A stretch of 64,000 bases of DNA from Prorocentrum cordatum (lineage: Eukaryota > Sar > Dinophyceae > Prorocentrales > Prorocentraceae): the NCBI GenBank assembly GCA_963575745.1, contig CAUYUJ010000692.1, forward strand, positions 587,710 through 651,709. Direction: 5' to 3'. Below the pieces are notes generated by a model. It made no database searches. It saw only the letters and a program-made list of their open reading frames with translations, and was not told the DNA's origin. Positions 21,640 through 31,475 of the stretch are shown here, piece after piece. Both the position numbers and the translations under genes were made by a program. Position 1 is the first letter of the stretch. Each line of letters starts with the position of its first letter.

Positions 21640-21870
21640 TACCTCCGCGGGGGGGGGGGGGGGGCGAGCGGCGCGCGGGGCGCCCGCCAGAGTAGCTCTA
21701 CCTCGACGGGCTCGCCCTTCGCCTCGTGCACCTCAACGGCGCGCGGCGCCTCCGCGTTGCTCTGGGCTTCGGGCCTGGCGACGAGGTCACGCGCGTCGTC
21801 TTGCAGGCCGCCGGCTCGATGGCGCGAGCGCCCGGCAAGCCCGGCGCGCGGCCTAGGCCCGAACGGCGGG
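21640..21870 (+). pseudogene. Possible exon fragment beside a G homopolymer
   Basis: After a G run at about 21647-21664, the sequence from 21696 (preceded by TAG, a possible acceptor) reads LYLDGLALRLVHLNGARRLR, then VALGFGPGDEVTRVVLQAAG. The hydrophobic-charged pattern looks like folded protein. The upstream frame across 21380-21640 would need splicing or the G run to join it. No family recognised. Confidence 0.25.
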
Positions 21871-22224
21871 GCCCTCTACTGGGTCGGCCCCCCTGCAGCA
21901 AAGGGAAGGGGCGCGCGCGCGCCCGCGGCGCGGGCCCGAGTGCCCGGGCCCCTCGCGGGGTTGGCCCTTCTGCAGCGCCGTTGGCTCAGCAGGCGCCGGC
22001 GCGCCGTGCCTGGCCCCGGAGGCGCCAGCGCGCCTCGCTTCGGGTCAGGCGGTAGATGCCGGTGCCAGCCCGCGCGGTCTCCCGCTTCAGCGCTTGGCAC
22101 AGCGCTGCCCTGCCTGAGGCCCGGAGCACCGCGCGGCAGGAGACCGAGACGAGACTGCGCGACGCGCCGGAGCTCCACGGCGACTTCAGGGAGAGTGCAG
22201 CGGAGGCCAGTTGCGCTTCGTGGC
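21871..22224. other. Unassigned, extremely GC-rich
   Basis: Ala/Arg/Pro-rich frames on both strands, no basis to prefer one. No repeat family recognised. Confidence 0.4.
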
Positions 22225-22355
22225 GCGCGTGGCACATCGCGAGCCAGGTCATCGTCATCGTCTGACGCCGATGCCGCCCCCTCCCCCACTCGGACCTCCA
22301 CCGTAGGTAGGCCGAGGGCCCGTCAGCCTTCAGTTGCTGCTTCTCTGTAGGCAGA
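22225..22355. repeat. Direct duplication, copy 1
   Basis: ATCGTCATCGTCTGACGCCG...CTTCTCTGTAGGCAGAGA recurs at 22889-23008 with the same order of words, about 660 bases away, on the other side of the CT/TA microsatellite. Confidence 0.7.
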
Positions 22356-22494
22356 GATAGCTTTGTTGTTCGATGCAAGCTCTAGGCTCTCCCGCCCCCA
22401 AGAGATGTGCGAGTTTACCTAGCCTGGCCTCTGTCCTTGCCTCTGCCTTTGCTCTGATTGATATTTGTTGTTTTCTCTTTCTATCTCTATATTT

Positions 22495-22570
22495 CCGCTC
22501 TCTCTCTCTCTCTCCCTCTCTTTTTTCTCCCTCTCTCTCTCTCTTGTTTCCCTCTCTCACTCTCTCTCTT

Positions 22571-22645
<75 letters not shown>

Positions 22646-22740
22646 GTGTGTATCATTTGTTTCCCCCACTCTCTCTCTCTCTCTCTGTTTCTCTCTTTTT
22701 TTTTTTTTTTCTCTCTCTCTCTCTCTCTCTTTGCCGCCAT
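22495..22740. repeat. Composite (CT)n-(TA)n-(CT)n microsatellite
   Basis: CT runs flank a TA run (about 22603-22640) and a T14 stretch near 22698-22711. A similar CT-then-TA composite lies inside the satellite at 53155-53250. Confidence 0.95.
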
Positions 22741-22888
22741 GTGGGGGCTCGAGCCTTGCTGGGCCCAACTGGCGCCCTTCTTGGGGCGCATGCGGGGCCC
22801 CGCCCGCCCTGTGCTTGAATGTCTCCGCCGACGCATTCACAAAGACGCGCGGCGGCGGAGGCCCCTTGCCTTTGGCAGAAGGGCGTTG

Positions 22889-23008
22889 GCGCGCATGACG
22901 CGTCGCATGCCAAATCATCGTCATCGTCTGACGCCGATGCTGCTCCCTCCTTCCCCCGGACCTCCACACTGGCCCGAAGCTTATTCAGTTACTGCTTCTC
23001 TGCAAGCA
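22889..23008. repeat. Direct duplication, copy 2
   Basis: Matches 22225-22355, including ATCGTCATCGTCTGACGCCG and CTGCTTCTCTGCAAGCAGAGA. Confidence 0.7.
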
Positions 23009-23430
23009 GAGACAACGTCAAGTATTTGCATAATTTCGACGATGACTGTTCAGTGGTGCCCAATATTTCTGGCACACCAGCCAATGTTAGGTAGAGTGGC
23101 GGCGCGTTCGTCTCGGGGCTTGGGCTAAGAGTGAGGACCCCTTCTGTCGGTGTTGTCCGCTTCTGGATGACACATTGCCGCTCCTTATCGACGGGATATG
23201 GCCCCAGTGGCTTGTTTCTCATTTTCTGGATCGGCCCTCCGGGTTGATTCGTGCGGATGCCCATGAGAACTTCGCGGCGGTGCCTTGCCAATTCGGCCCT
23301 TGTTCCTCTTCTTGTGGGTTCGGCTGGGGCCGCTGGAGTTGGACCTCCTCCTCCTGTTATACCGTTTCCTGTTTTTCTTATTTGTTTTTCGCTTCTCCTC
23401 TTCTGATCCATCGGAAGAAGAGAAGCGAGG
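23009..23430. other. Unassigned
   Basis: Mixed sequence. Its right edge forms a hairpin with the start of the GGA tract: TTCTCCTCTTC at 23392 against GAAGAAGAGAAG at 23414. Confidence 0.4.
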
Positions 23431-24035
23431 AGGAGGAGGAGGAGGAGGAGGAGGAGGAGGAGGAGGAGGAGGAGGAGGGGGGGGAGGAGGAGGAGGGGGA
23501 GGAGGAGGTGGAGGAGGAAGATGGCCCCAGGGGGGCCCAAGACGGAAAGCCCCCTGCGCGCGCGAAGAGGACTTGCTGGCCGGCTGCCCCGGGGGCCCGG
23601 ACGCGGCGGCGTGCAGCGCGGCGGTGAGCGCGTGCGAGAAGGAGCGGCGGCCCGCAGGGGCCAGCGGGCGTCGGGGGGCCCGTGCGGGGGCAGCGTCGTC
23701 CGCCTCGTGGCGGGTGGGGGGGCGGAAGAGAAGAGGGGTGAGGAGGAGCAGGGCAGGAGGGGGAAAAGAGAGGAGGAGGAGGAGGAGGAGGAGGAGGAGG
23801 AGGAGGAGGAGGAGGAGGAGGAGGAGGAGGAACAAGAGGAGGAAGAGGAGGAGGCGGATTAGGAGGGGGGCGGAGTGGGAAGGTGGACGGGGAGGTGGAG
23901 CGAGGAGGAGGATAAAGGACGAGGAGGAGGAGGAGGAGGAGGAGGAGGAGGAGGACGAGGAGGAGGAGGAAAAGGGGGAGGAACGAGGAATGAGGGGAGG
24001 AGGAGGAACGGGACGGAAAATGAGGAGGAGGAGCA
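23431..24035 (+). repeat. Split (GGA)n tract with a PPR scrap in the middle
   Basis: GGA repeats at 23431-23520 and 23765-24035 enclose about 240 bases of GC-rich sequence containing the PPR-like piece at 23589-23650. Confidence 0.85.
23589..23650 (+). pseudogene. PPR scrap
   Basis: Reads GGPDAAACSAAVSACEKERR, matching the A-helix core SAAVSACEK of a PPR unit. It is embedded between GGA arrays with no adjoining repeat. It shares the AC-AA-SACE signature with 16958-17050. Confidence 0.5.
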
Positions 24036-24038
24036 GGG

Positions 24039-24425
24039 ATGAGGTACGTCCCACGCGGATCACCTCGAGACCTCGCGGTGCCCTGGGGGCTGCGATCTGC
24101 GCAAGTGTCGCTATTGTCGCAGGCTCCTGGGAGCCCCAGCGGAGGTGCGTCCCACGCGGATCACTTCGGGACCTCGCGGTGCCCTGGGGGCTGCGATCTG
24201 CGCAATTGTCGCCATTTTCGCGGGCTCCTGAGAGGCCCAGCGGAGGTACGTCCCATGCGGATTACCTCGAAACCTCGCGGTGCCTTGGGGGCTGCGATCT
24301 GCGCAACTGTCGCTACTTTCGCGGGCTCCTGGGAGGCCCAGCGGAGGTGCGTCCCACGCGGATCACCTCGGGACCTCGCCGCCCCCTGGGGGGTTTGCGA
24401 TCTGCGCAACTGTCGCCACTTTCGT
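24039..24425. repeat. ~103-bp minisatellite, locus 2, four units
   Basis: Units run GAGGT(A/G)CGTCCCACGCGGAT...GGGGGCTGCGATCTGCGCAA...TTCGCGGGCTCCTGGGAGG. Units are more alike than those at 13238-13835, with which they share the GGGGGCTGCGA and CACTTTCG blocks. Confidence 0.9.
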
Positions 24426-24714
24426 GGCATATTCACCGCTGCTGGGCTCAGGATGGACCTTGCCAGGGAAAAGTGGATATGTTTTGATTTCGTCGCCCTG
24501 TTCTTCTTGGGTCCCCTCCCCTCATCCAGAGTATTCTCTTACTCCTTGCCGTTCATCCAGTGGCCTTCGGCATATCCCGCCTCCGCGCCTGGATTCCCTT
24601 TGTCTTTTGGGCCACGCTCGGGGCCCCTCTCGAGTGAGGGCCCCTGGAGCCACCGCCCCCGAGAGCTCGGGGGGCCGTCGTAGAGTCGAAGAGCAAAAAA
24701 AAACGCCATGAGCA

Positions 24715-24895
24715 TACAGTCGGGGCCCTGAAGAAGGAACCCTTTTCGTTGGGGAGGGGCTCGGTGTTCCTTGATTGTTCTGCAGTTTGCCTTCGGTTTT
24801 CCAGAGGTTTCACATGTGGAAATCGAAGTTCAACTTATGTGAGAAAGGGGCCTCGTTCCGTATTTGGAGTTCCTTAGGTCAACGCCCCCATTGTA
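24715..24895. mobile_element. TACAGTCGGGGCC MITE, copy 1
   Basis: 181 bases from TACAGTCGGGGCC to CGCCCCCATTGTA (mutated inverse). Interior AAGAAGGAACCCTTTT and GGGGCCTCGTTCC as in 55339-55518. TA at both edges fits a Tc1/mariner-type target duplication. Confidence 0.82.
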
Positions 24896-24925
24896 AACGT
24901 TTTGCGCCACCCGCTGGGCCCCCCC

Positions 24926-24950
24926 GGGCGGCGCCTTCGGCGCCGCCCAG
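24926..24950. repeat. Perfect GC hairpin
   Basis: GGGCGGCGCC, TTC, GGCGCCGCCC: a 10-bp perfect stem with a 3-base loop, no T tract after it, so not a bacterial terminator. Confidence 0.8.
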
Positions 24951-25673
24951 GCCCAGCGCAGATCCAAGAAATACGTGCGGATCGCCAGAGATGTTCGTGT
25001 TTATGGCGTTTTCTCCTCGGCATGGGGCTTTGAACGCGTGTTCTTTCTGAGACCCACTGTTGAGGGTGGCCGAGCATTTGAGGAAGGTCCGCTCAGTGCT
25101 TCGCGGCGCGGTGGCCGACCCGTGGCCTCCAATATTCTGCTCCCGTTCCTCGCCGGTAGTTTTTGCAGGCGAGCATTCGCCCCCGATTTCCGAGTCCCCC
25201 CAAAAACGAGCTTACCGTTTGAAGACGGAGCTCGGGGATACATTCTTGGAAGGGAGAGAGGCTGTTCGGCCGCACTCCTATCGAGGATGCACCCCCCATC
25301 GCATGCCCCAACATTGCCTGGCCAGTCGGAAGCCATACTAAGTTGGGGATTGGGGTCGACGTGCATCTTGCCAATATCGTTCCCGTGCCTCCTCCTGCTG
25401 ACGTAATCCATGATTTGAGTGGCTTACGCCATCCCGCCGACCCCCAGCGGAGTAGAGACGTCCAGGGTAATCGCAGTCTATGCTGGAACGGGAGTGGTTG
25501 GATTCTCTGCGCGCCCGCAAATTTGAAGGAGGAGGAAGAGGTGGAGGACCCCAACCTTTTCATGGGCCATGCCATCCAACGGGGGTTCCCCACCTGGAGG
25601 CGGACAGGTTGGCGGAGATTTGTGCCCTTTGCAAACCTCACAACCCTGAGCTCCGTAAGTGTCATGTCCCCAT
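24951..25673. other. Unassigned
   Basis: Several medium open frames on both strands; none shows a recognisable motif and they contradict each other. Confidence 0.35.
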
Positions 25674-25795
25674 TACAGTCGGACCGAGGTTTAATATCGA
25701 GGTCAGTTCGGGGAGGGTACCCTAATCATCTTCGTGGTTGTTGGATGCTTTTGTGCACTCTGGGGAGGGTACCCTTGGATGTTCTCTGTGTTTTG
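25674..25795. mobile_element. TACAGTCGGACCGAG MITE, copy 1, truncated
   Basis: Starts TACAGTCGGACCGAGG and follows 32398-32607 through GGGAGGGTACCCTTGGATG, then diverges. Right end missing. Confidence 0.7.
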
Positions 25796-26219
25796 ACCAG
25801 CGGATGCCCTTTCAGGGCCCAAGAGGGGTCCGTTAGGACACGAAAATGGCACCTTTCCCAGACCCCCGGCGTCTTGATCTTTTCACAACGTCGATTCTCA
25901 GAGGTCTGGACCCCTTCCCCGGAAACCGCTTTTCATGCTGAATTGATGTTCAGCGATCCCGAGGCCCAGCAAGGGCCCCTGGAGGCCAAAAATAGCGAAA
26001 CACCTCCAGTCGTGTTTATTTATTTTTTTTGCACAACCGGAATCGGGTCTGGGTTGTTCCCCCTTATTAATCGCCCCCCCACTAATTCGCGCCCGATCCT
26101 TGGCATTCCCCCCTCTTCGCCCCACCCTGTCCTTCTTCCGGCGCCTGGTGCGGCCCATGAGAGCTGGATTGCCGGCCCCTTTTTCTCTTCCCTTCCCTGG
26201 CCGCCCCGGCTGCTGCGCT
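25796..26219. other. Unassigned, includes a repeat shared with 63790-63850
   Basis: 25957-26020 (GAGGCCCAGC...GAGGCCAAAAATAGC) resembles 63790-63850 next to the right-hand ORF. Otherwise nothing recognised. Confidence 0.45.
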
Positions 26220-26348
26220 CCTCCTCCTCCTCCACCTCCTCCTCCTCCTCCTCCTCCTCCTCCTCCTCCTCCTCCTCCTCCCTCCTCCCGCTCCTCCTCC
26301 CCCTCCGCCTCCCGCTCCTCCTCCTCCTCCTCCTCCTCCCCCTCCTCT
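26220..26348 (-). repeat. (TCC)n microsatellite
   Basis: TCC/CTC tract, facing the GGA tract that begins 140 bases later. Confidence 0.9.
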
Positions 26349-26489
26349 AAGGAAGTGTCGGATTTTTACTCGCTGCCCTAGGTGTAAGTAACGCTCTTTA
26401 ATTCAAAGCCCCCCCTGCATCCCCACGGGTCCCATTGGCGAAGGGGGAAGGGGGCCAACTCTGGCGCCCGTGGGTCTTTCCGCCGGGAG

Positions 26490-26860
26490 GAGAGAGGGAG
26501 GAGGAGGAGGAGGAGGAGGAGGAGGAGGAGGAGGAGGAGGAGGAGGAGGAGGAGGAGGGAGAAGAGGGGAGAGGAGGAGAAGAGGAGATGGGAGGGGAGG
26601 AGGGGGGGAGGAGGTGGGAAGGAGGGTGGAGGGAGAGGAGGAGGAGGAAGCGGAGGAGGAAGTGGAAGAGGAGGATGAGGAAGTGAAGGAGGAGGAGGAG
26701 GAGGAGAAGGAGGAGGATGAGGAGGAGGAGGAAGTGAAGGAGGAGGAAGTGAAGGAGGAAGGAGAAGGAGGAGGGAAGGAGGAGGAGGAGGAGGAGGAGG
26801 AGCAGGAGGAGGAGCAGGTGCGAAGGAGGAGGTGCGAAGGAAGAAGGTGGAGGGAGGAAG
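26490..26860 (+). repeat. (GGA)n microsatellite, long
   Basis: 370 bases of GGA/GAG/GAA. With 26220-26348 it forms an inverted polarity pair. Confidence 0.95.
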
Positions 26861-27083
26861 GACATGATCTGTGGGTGCCAGGCGGGCCGTGGGGGTTCGT
26901 CTCGAGCACCTCCCCGGCGGCTGCGCGCCCGAACGCCTCCTCCCGCGCGCCGCCGCCCAGAAGGAGGGGGCGGCGGCCCGCGCGCGGACCGCGCACGGCC
27001 TGGCTGCCGAGGTGGCTTCGCGGGAAGAGCCCACGCTGCCCGCGATCCTCGGGGGCGGCAAAGCGGGGGGTGATGGTCTATTC

Positions 27084-27271
27084 GGGCCGGGCGAAAGGGG
27101 GGCATTGGGAAAGGCTGGGGGTTACGAAATTTGCTGGCAGATATTCGGCCTCACCGAGGGGCCCATTCCTCGATACATAGCCGCCTCCGGCGCCGGGAGG
27201 CGCCGGGAAAATCAGCTACGTGAGCTGATTCTCACCCCCCCCCTTTGCTATCCCCCCCTTTCGCCCGACCC
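27084..27271. mobile_element. GGGCGAAAGG element (Mutator-like MITE), copy 2, with target duplication
   Basis: Starts GGGCCGGGCGAAAGG and ends CCTTTCGCCCGACCC. Flanked by GGTCTATTC (27075-27083) and GGTCTATAG (27272-27280), a 9-base duplication with two late mismatches. The interior CATTCCTCGATACAT and AATCAGCTACGTGAGCTG is shared with the other copies. Confidence 0.85.
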
Positions 27272-27286
27272 GGTCTATAGTCAGCG

Positions 27287-27441
27287 AGCGAAGAACGGTA
27301 TAACATAAACTTCGCTGTCGGGCGGTCTGGGCGGCTGGAAAGTTTCTACCCCTACGGTGCCACCGTAGGGGTATAAACTTTCCCAGCCGCCCTGGGACAG
27401 GCGCCCCCGACAGCGAACAGTTTTTTTTATACCGTTCTTCG
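27287..27441. repeat. Long foldback (near-perfect palindrome)
   Basis: GCGAAGAACGGTATAA...CCCCTACGGTG is mirrored by CACCGTAGGGG...TATACCGTTCTTCGC. Arms are about 70-75 bases with small insertions and almost no loop. The centre is at about 27360. No coding capacity. Confidence 0.9.
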
Positions 27442-27621
27442 CCCGGGGACCCATGCCAAGAAACGCCCTGCCTGCCTCCAGGGTACCCCCCGGGCTTCGT
27501 GGGCTCCGACGGCTTCGCCATCGAAAGAGTGGTGTGCCCACACCCAACATCAAAGTGACGTCCTGGGGTCTCAGGGTTGGGTCTCTTATGGAAGGTCTCT
27601 TGTGGCCGAGCCCCCATTGTG
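27440..27621. mobile_element. CCATGCCAAGAA MITE, copy 1
   Basis: Shares CCCATGCCAAGAAACGCCCT, the central GGCTTCGCCAT block and CTGGGGTCTCAGGGTTGGGT with 54357, 55166 and 56399. Its terminal TACAGT is eroded. Confidence 0.8.
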
Positions 27622-27630
27622 GGCCTCCTA

Positions 27631-27810
27631 GATGGGATCGGGGTAGATGGGGTCAGAGGATCGCGCCGCATCGCCGATGCATCGCCGATGCGGCTCGATG
27701 TGGAGCTCACGTCGACGTCGACGATGCGTCGACGGTGCATCCCCGATGCATTGCCGATATACGAGCGATGCGGCGCGATCTTCCGACCACATCTACTCCG
27801 ACCCCACATA
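27631..27810. mobile_element. GCATCGCCGATGC foldback element, copy 1
   Basis: Outer ends GGGATCGGGGTAGATGGGGTC and CTACTCCGACCCCA are inverted. The interior is made of GCATCGCCGATGC palindromes and GTCGACGTCGAC. Copy 2 is 29481-29690. Confidence 0.75.
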
Positions 27811-27825
27811 GGAGGCCTCTAGGCA

Positions 27826-27925
27826 AAGGGGGGGTGATGACCAGAGGTAGGGGTGGAGACCATGGTGGGGGGCGATGCTATCTCCCCAGATTTCGTGGCG
27901 CCTCTTCTTGTTTTAATGCGACCCA
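27826..27925. mobile_element. Partial copy of the GGAAAAGAGGGGGG element
   Basis: GGGGGTGATGACCAGAG...TCTCCCCAGATTTCGTGGCG matches 47184-47280, where both inverted ends are present. Confidence 0.6.
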
Positions 27926-29160
27926 GCGTCGATTCGCAACAACCAGACAGATGTTTTTGGAGGCTCCCATGAGTTGCCGCAGAAGATGTGCTTTCGAAGC
28001 CTGGGGACGTCAGCCGACGTCAGAGGAGGCAGATGACAGGATCAAACGGGTGATAAAGTATCCTCTTCTTATCTTTTGTATATATTTATCCACGGGATTG
28101 TGGTTTAATTCCTACAGCAGGAAGGAGGCCGAACTTTATGATCTCTTCCAGAGTTCCAATCGTGATTAGCTCTGACCTTCATCTCTGGCATAGCACCATG
28201 ACTAATCCGTATCATCATTATTTGAGGATGCCTCAGGCGAAACGCACAGCTTGGAAGATTTGCCGAATTCGCTATACTCAGTATTATGTGATGTCTCAAG
28301 CAAAGCGGTAGTTGCTGTAAAATGCATTGCCGCGTACATGTCATTGTGTGTAAGGGTGTCTCAGGCGGAACTCACATGTTCATAGATGTGATGAGTTCGC
28401 GACGATCAGTTTTCGACGATGTCTGGAGCAAAACGTTTGTTTTCACAGGAATCTTGATTACACATCATCTCCAAACAGTGTCCCCGAGAGGGAGACATGT
28501 ACCATTTCACACTATTCCAGATGAGTTGTGCCCTTTCCATATCTCCAAAGAGTCCGTCTTGAAGGACCATGGAGGCTCTTGAAGATATATCCAGATATTC
28601 CAACATCGATATCTCTGGGCAACAATTCTCATCCCGCCTGCACCCCGATCTTTATTTTCCCTAGAGGTTTCTTCTCACCAGCATATGGTTATTTAGATAT
28701 CGCTCTCCGTCCCTGAAAGCCATCGTCGCTACGGCCAGATGTTCCTCGACATTCTCGTCGGAACGCACCCTGATAGAGGTCTGGGGAGCAGCGTTGCTGG
28801 TTTCTCTTTGTCAGGGGTTGCTAAAGGTGCCCCTGACCCGAGGTGCCCCTGGCTTTACGATCCATTTTGGAGCCCCTGAGCCCTCAGGGTCTCGTGAGGG
28901 GCCCTCTGGATGACGCGGGGGACTCCTTGGAAATCTTGGGGCACCTTGGGCTTGGGGCACTTTGGCAACACCCGATTACTCGAATAGGGGATCGGCTACA
29001 GAATTGATTTACCCACATTTTTCTTGTTCGTCGAATCCATGAGACATGCGTAGAAGGTTTGTAGGTAGACCTACGAACATTCTACATGCTATACTCTACG
29101 TAGCAATGTGTAGAGCGTTATGAGTTTTGTGTTCCCTGGAGTCTGAAGTCGACTACACGT
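27926..29160. other. Unassigned, lower-GC island
   Basis: The least GC-rich non-repetitive stretch in the window (especially 28050-28720). Words like TCTCAGGCGAAACGCAC, TCTCAAGCAAAGCGG and TCTCAGGCGGAACTCAC at about 28228, 28292 and 28348 hint at a weak repeat. A hairpin occurs at 29049-29092. No coding frame convinces. Confidence 0.45.
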
Positions 29161-29162
29161 CA

Positions 29163-29352
29163 GAGTGACCCTTCTCGTTTCTCGGGAGTGGTGTTTGGTG
29201 CGGGTTCACCGGGCCCCCCCGATCGCTGGGCGCGATGCGATAGTGGTTGCTTGCGCGTGGTTGCTTGCGCGCTTGGCTTTGCCCACCTTTCGCCCACTTC
29301 ATCTGCGCACTAAAGGTCACTCGTGCCTAGGGCCACTCTTGCGTGTAGCTGA
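29163..29352. mobile_element. GAGTGACC inverted-repeat element, copy 3
   Basis: From CAGAGTGACCCTT...TTTGGTGCGGG to GCGCACTAAAGGTCACTC and GCCACTCTTGCGTGTAGC. Also shares GGGCGCGATGCGATAGTGG-type interior with 7993-8158. Confidence 0.7.
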
Positions 29353-29480
29353 TGAAAGCTGCCCCGAACCCGAAATACACTGGAGGGTCCCTGTGGCGCT
29401 TTATTCGGCACCACCCCTCCCTCCTTCCTCGACCTTCATCCTTCTTTTTCCCTCCTTCTTCCTTTTAAGCTTCCTTTATG

Positions 29481-29690
29481 AGGTCGGAGCAGATGGGGTC
29501 GGAGGATTGCGCCGCATCACCGATGCAGCGCCGATGCGTCGCCGATGCGGCTCGATGCGGGGCCTGATTTGCTTCACGGCGACGTCGCCGATGCATCGCC
29601 GGTGCATCGCCGTTGCATCGTCGATGTATCGGCGATGCAGCGCGATTCCTCCTCCGACCCCATCCACTCCGACCCCATCTGGGAGACCTC
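29481..29690. mobile_element. GCATCGCCGATGC foldback element, copy 2
   Basis: Ends AGGTCGGAGCAGATGGGGTC and CCACTCCGACCCCATC are inverted. The interior repeats GCATCGCCG(A/G)TGCATCG. Confidence 0.78.
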
Positions 29691-29821
29691 GACCTTCATC
29701 CTCGGCGGGTGCAGCTCTTGGCATTCGCGGCCCCTGGCCGTGGTGGCGAAAGAAGCTCACGGGAGGCCCCCCCCTTCAAAGGGACTAGTGTACCGCCAGG
29801 GGAGGCCGCCGCCCTGGACAA

Positions 29822-30030
29822 GGGAGGAGGAGGAGGAGGAGGAGAAGGAGGAGGAGGAGGAGGAGGAGGAGGAGGGCGAGGAGGAGGAGGAGGAGGAGGC
29901 GTAGGAGGAGGGCGAGGAGGAGGAGGAGGCGAAGGAGGAGGGCGTGGAGGAGGAGGAGGAGGAGGAGGAGGAGGAGGAGGAGGAGGAGGAGGGGGAGGAG
30001 GAGGGGGAGGAGGAGGGGGAGGAAGCCTCC
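29822..30030 (+). repeat. (GGA)n microsatellite
   Basis: Imperfect GGA tract with GGCGA and GGGGGA variants. Confidence 0.95.
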
Positions 30031-30124
30031 AGGAGGCCCAAAAAGTGGCCGTCGTTGTCTCGACGGAGCCTCCCCCGATCACCCTCCCGTCCTCTCTTCA
30101 CCAACTGCCAACGAATTAACATCC

Positions 30125-30395
30125 ACACCTGTACTCCTCGTGGCCCAAAGGGGGGTCCAGCTGAAAGGGGGTGGTGCAATAGATTTGGGGCAGTCGTATT
30201 GCAAACGTATTGCGCAGATGATTGTAGCGCATTGTATTGCAGCGAAAGTGTTGCACACGAAAATCCAGCAATACGCTTGCGCACCGGAATGGATTGCACA
30301 CCCTAAATCTATTGCAACCCACAACTCTATTGCGCTAAATATATTGCACCACGTCCTTTTGGCTGGCCTCCCTTTTTGGTCAACCAGGTAGACGT
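30125..30395. mobile_element. ATTGC-rich inverted-repeat element
   Basis: Left arm CCAAAGGGGGGTCCAGC...GTGGTGCAATAGATTT mirrors the right arm ATATATTGCACCACGTCC...CCCTTTTTGG. ATTGC or GCAAT is repeated through the interior at uneven spacing. Single copy here. Confidence 0.75.
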
Positions 30396-30799
30396 CCCTC
30401 AGAATTCCTGGATTGGAACTCTGGGTGGGGCTGCATGTATGTGTGTGTGTGTTGTCAAATGGGGGTCCCCGCTCGAACGGAAGCCCCCCTCGGGGTCCGA
30501 TAACTCGCACCCAGATCTATAGCCTCTATGATCCATTCCTCCTCTCTATAGCTCTTACTGTGGGTTGTTCGATGGTCATCTCTCCCTCCCCGGGGTGGGA
30601 GAGTTGGGGGTCCCCAAACGGGTCCCTGACAGACCGTGCGGTGACCACGAAACCCAAAAGACCTCACCACACGGCCCGTCACCGCGCTGCTTCATGGGAC
30701 CCTCGAGGCCCCACCTGCGCCCGAGACGCCCTCGGAGAACGACCCCAAGTCCCAGAACCGTGCGTTCACCCCGGGCCCCCACCGATCAGCATCGTTTCA
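30396..30799. other. Unassigned
   Basis: Contains a small (GT)n run at about 30438 and a GGGGTCC...GGACCCC-type inverted word near 30468-30500. No gene. Confidence 0.4.
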
Positions 30800-30868
30800 C
30801 TGACCCCATCCCTCCTCCTCCTCCTCCTCCTCCTCCTCCTCCTCCTCCTCCTCCTCCTCCTCCTGGCA
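30800..30868 (-). repeat. (TCC)n microsatellite
   Basis: Near-perfect TCC run. Confidence 0.95.
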
Positions 30869-30894
30869 GGAGGATGTCGGGGCCGGGATCGGGG

Positions 30895-30977
30895 CTCCCT
30901 CCAGACCCCATCCCTATCCAGACCCCGACCATCTCAGCACCCCATGGGGACAGGGGTCCGTTCAACGATGCTCAACT
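30895..30977. mobile_element. AGCATCGTTGAAC element, partial copy
   Basis: CCCATCCCTATCCAGACCCC...ACCATCTCAGCACCCCATGG and GTTCAACGATGCTCA match the two halves of 56892-57092 with the middle missing. Confidence 0.6.
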
Positions 30978-31204
30978 GGCTCACCACACGGTGTGGCCAC
31001 CTCACCGTCTTGGGGACCGCCAGGATCAGCCCCGTGGCGCAGCCCCCGCGCCAGGTGGCGCCCGAGGGGCGAGCAGTCCGCCTTCGGCTGGAGCTGGCCG
31101 GGCACGCTAGGAAGCGCGCGGCGACCCCGAGGCCTTCCCACCGCGGGCCTAGGCTTCTTCCTCCAATGCAGTCACGGGGGATAGTTTGGGGATCGCTCCT
31201 TCGC

Positions 31205-31475
31205 CGCCCCCCACCCTCCCCCCCTTCCCCCCCCCTCCCTCCTCCCTCCTCCTCCTCCTCCTCCTCCCTGATCTGCCCCCCCATCCTCTGTCCCCCTCCT
31301 CCTCCCTCTTCCTCCCTTCTCCTCGCTCGTCTCTCCTCTTCCCCCTCCCCTCCCTCCTCCTCCTCCTCCTCCTCCTCCCTCCTCCCTCCTCCTCCTCCTC
31401 CTCCTCCTCCTCCTCCTCCCCCTCCTCCTCCTCCTCCTCCTTCTCCTCCTCCTCCTCCTCCTCCCACCTCCTCTT
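31205..31475 (-). repeat. (TCC)n microsatellite, long
   Basis: 270 bases of TCC/CCT with C-rich breaks. Confidence 0.95.

Noticed and set aside
21356-22350. Long Arg/Ser/Ala-rich plus-strand ORF 20980-22350
   Set aside because: Composition follows the extreme GC content; the better-supported frame over 20916-21452 is on the minus strand.
22603-22640. TA run as a TATA promoter
   Set aside because: It is a microsatellite; dinoflagellate promoters generally lack TATA boxes and no gene start is nearby.
24926-24950. GC hairpin as a rho-independent terminator
   Set aside because: No T tract follows and the genome is eukaryotic.
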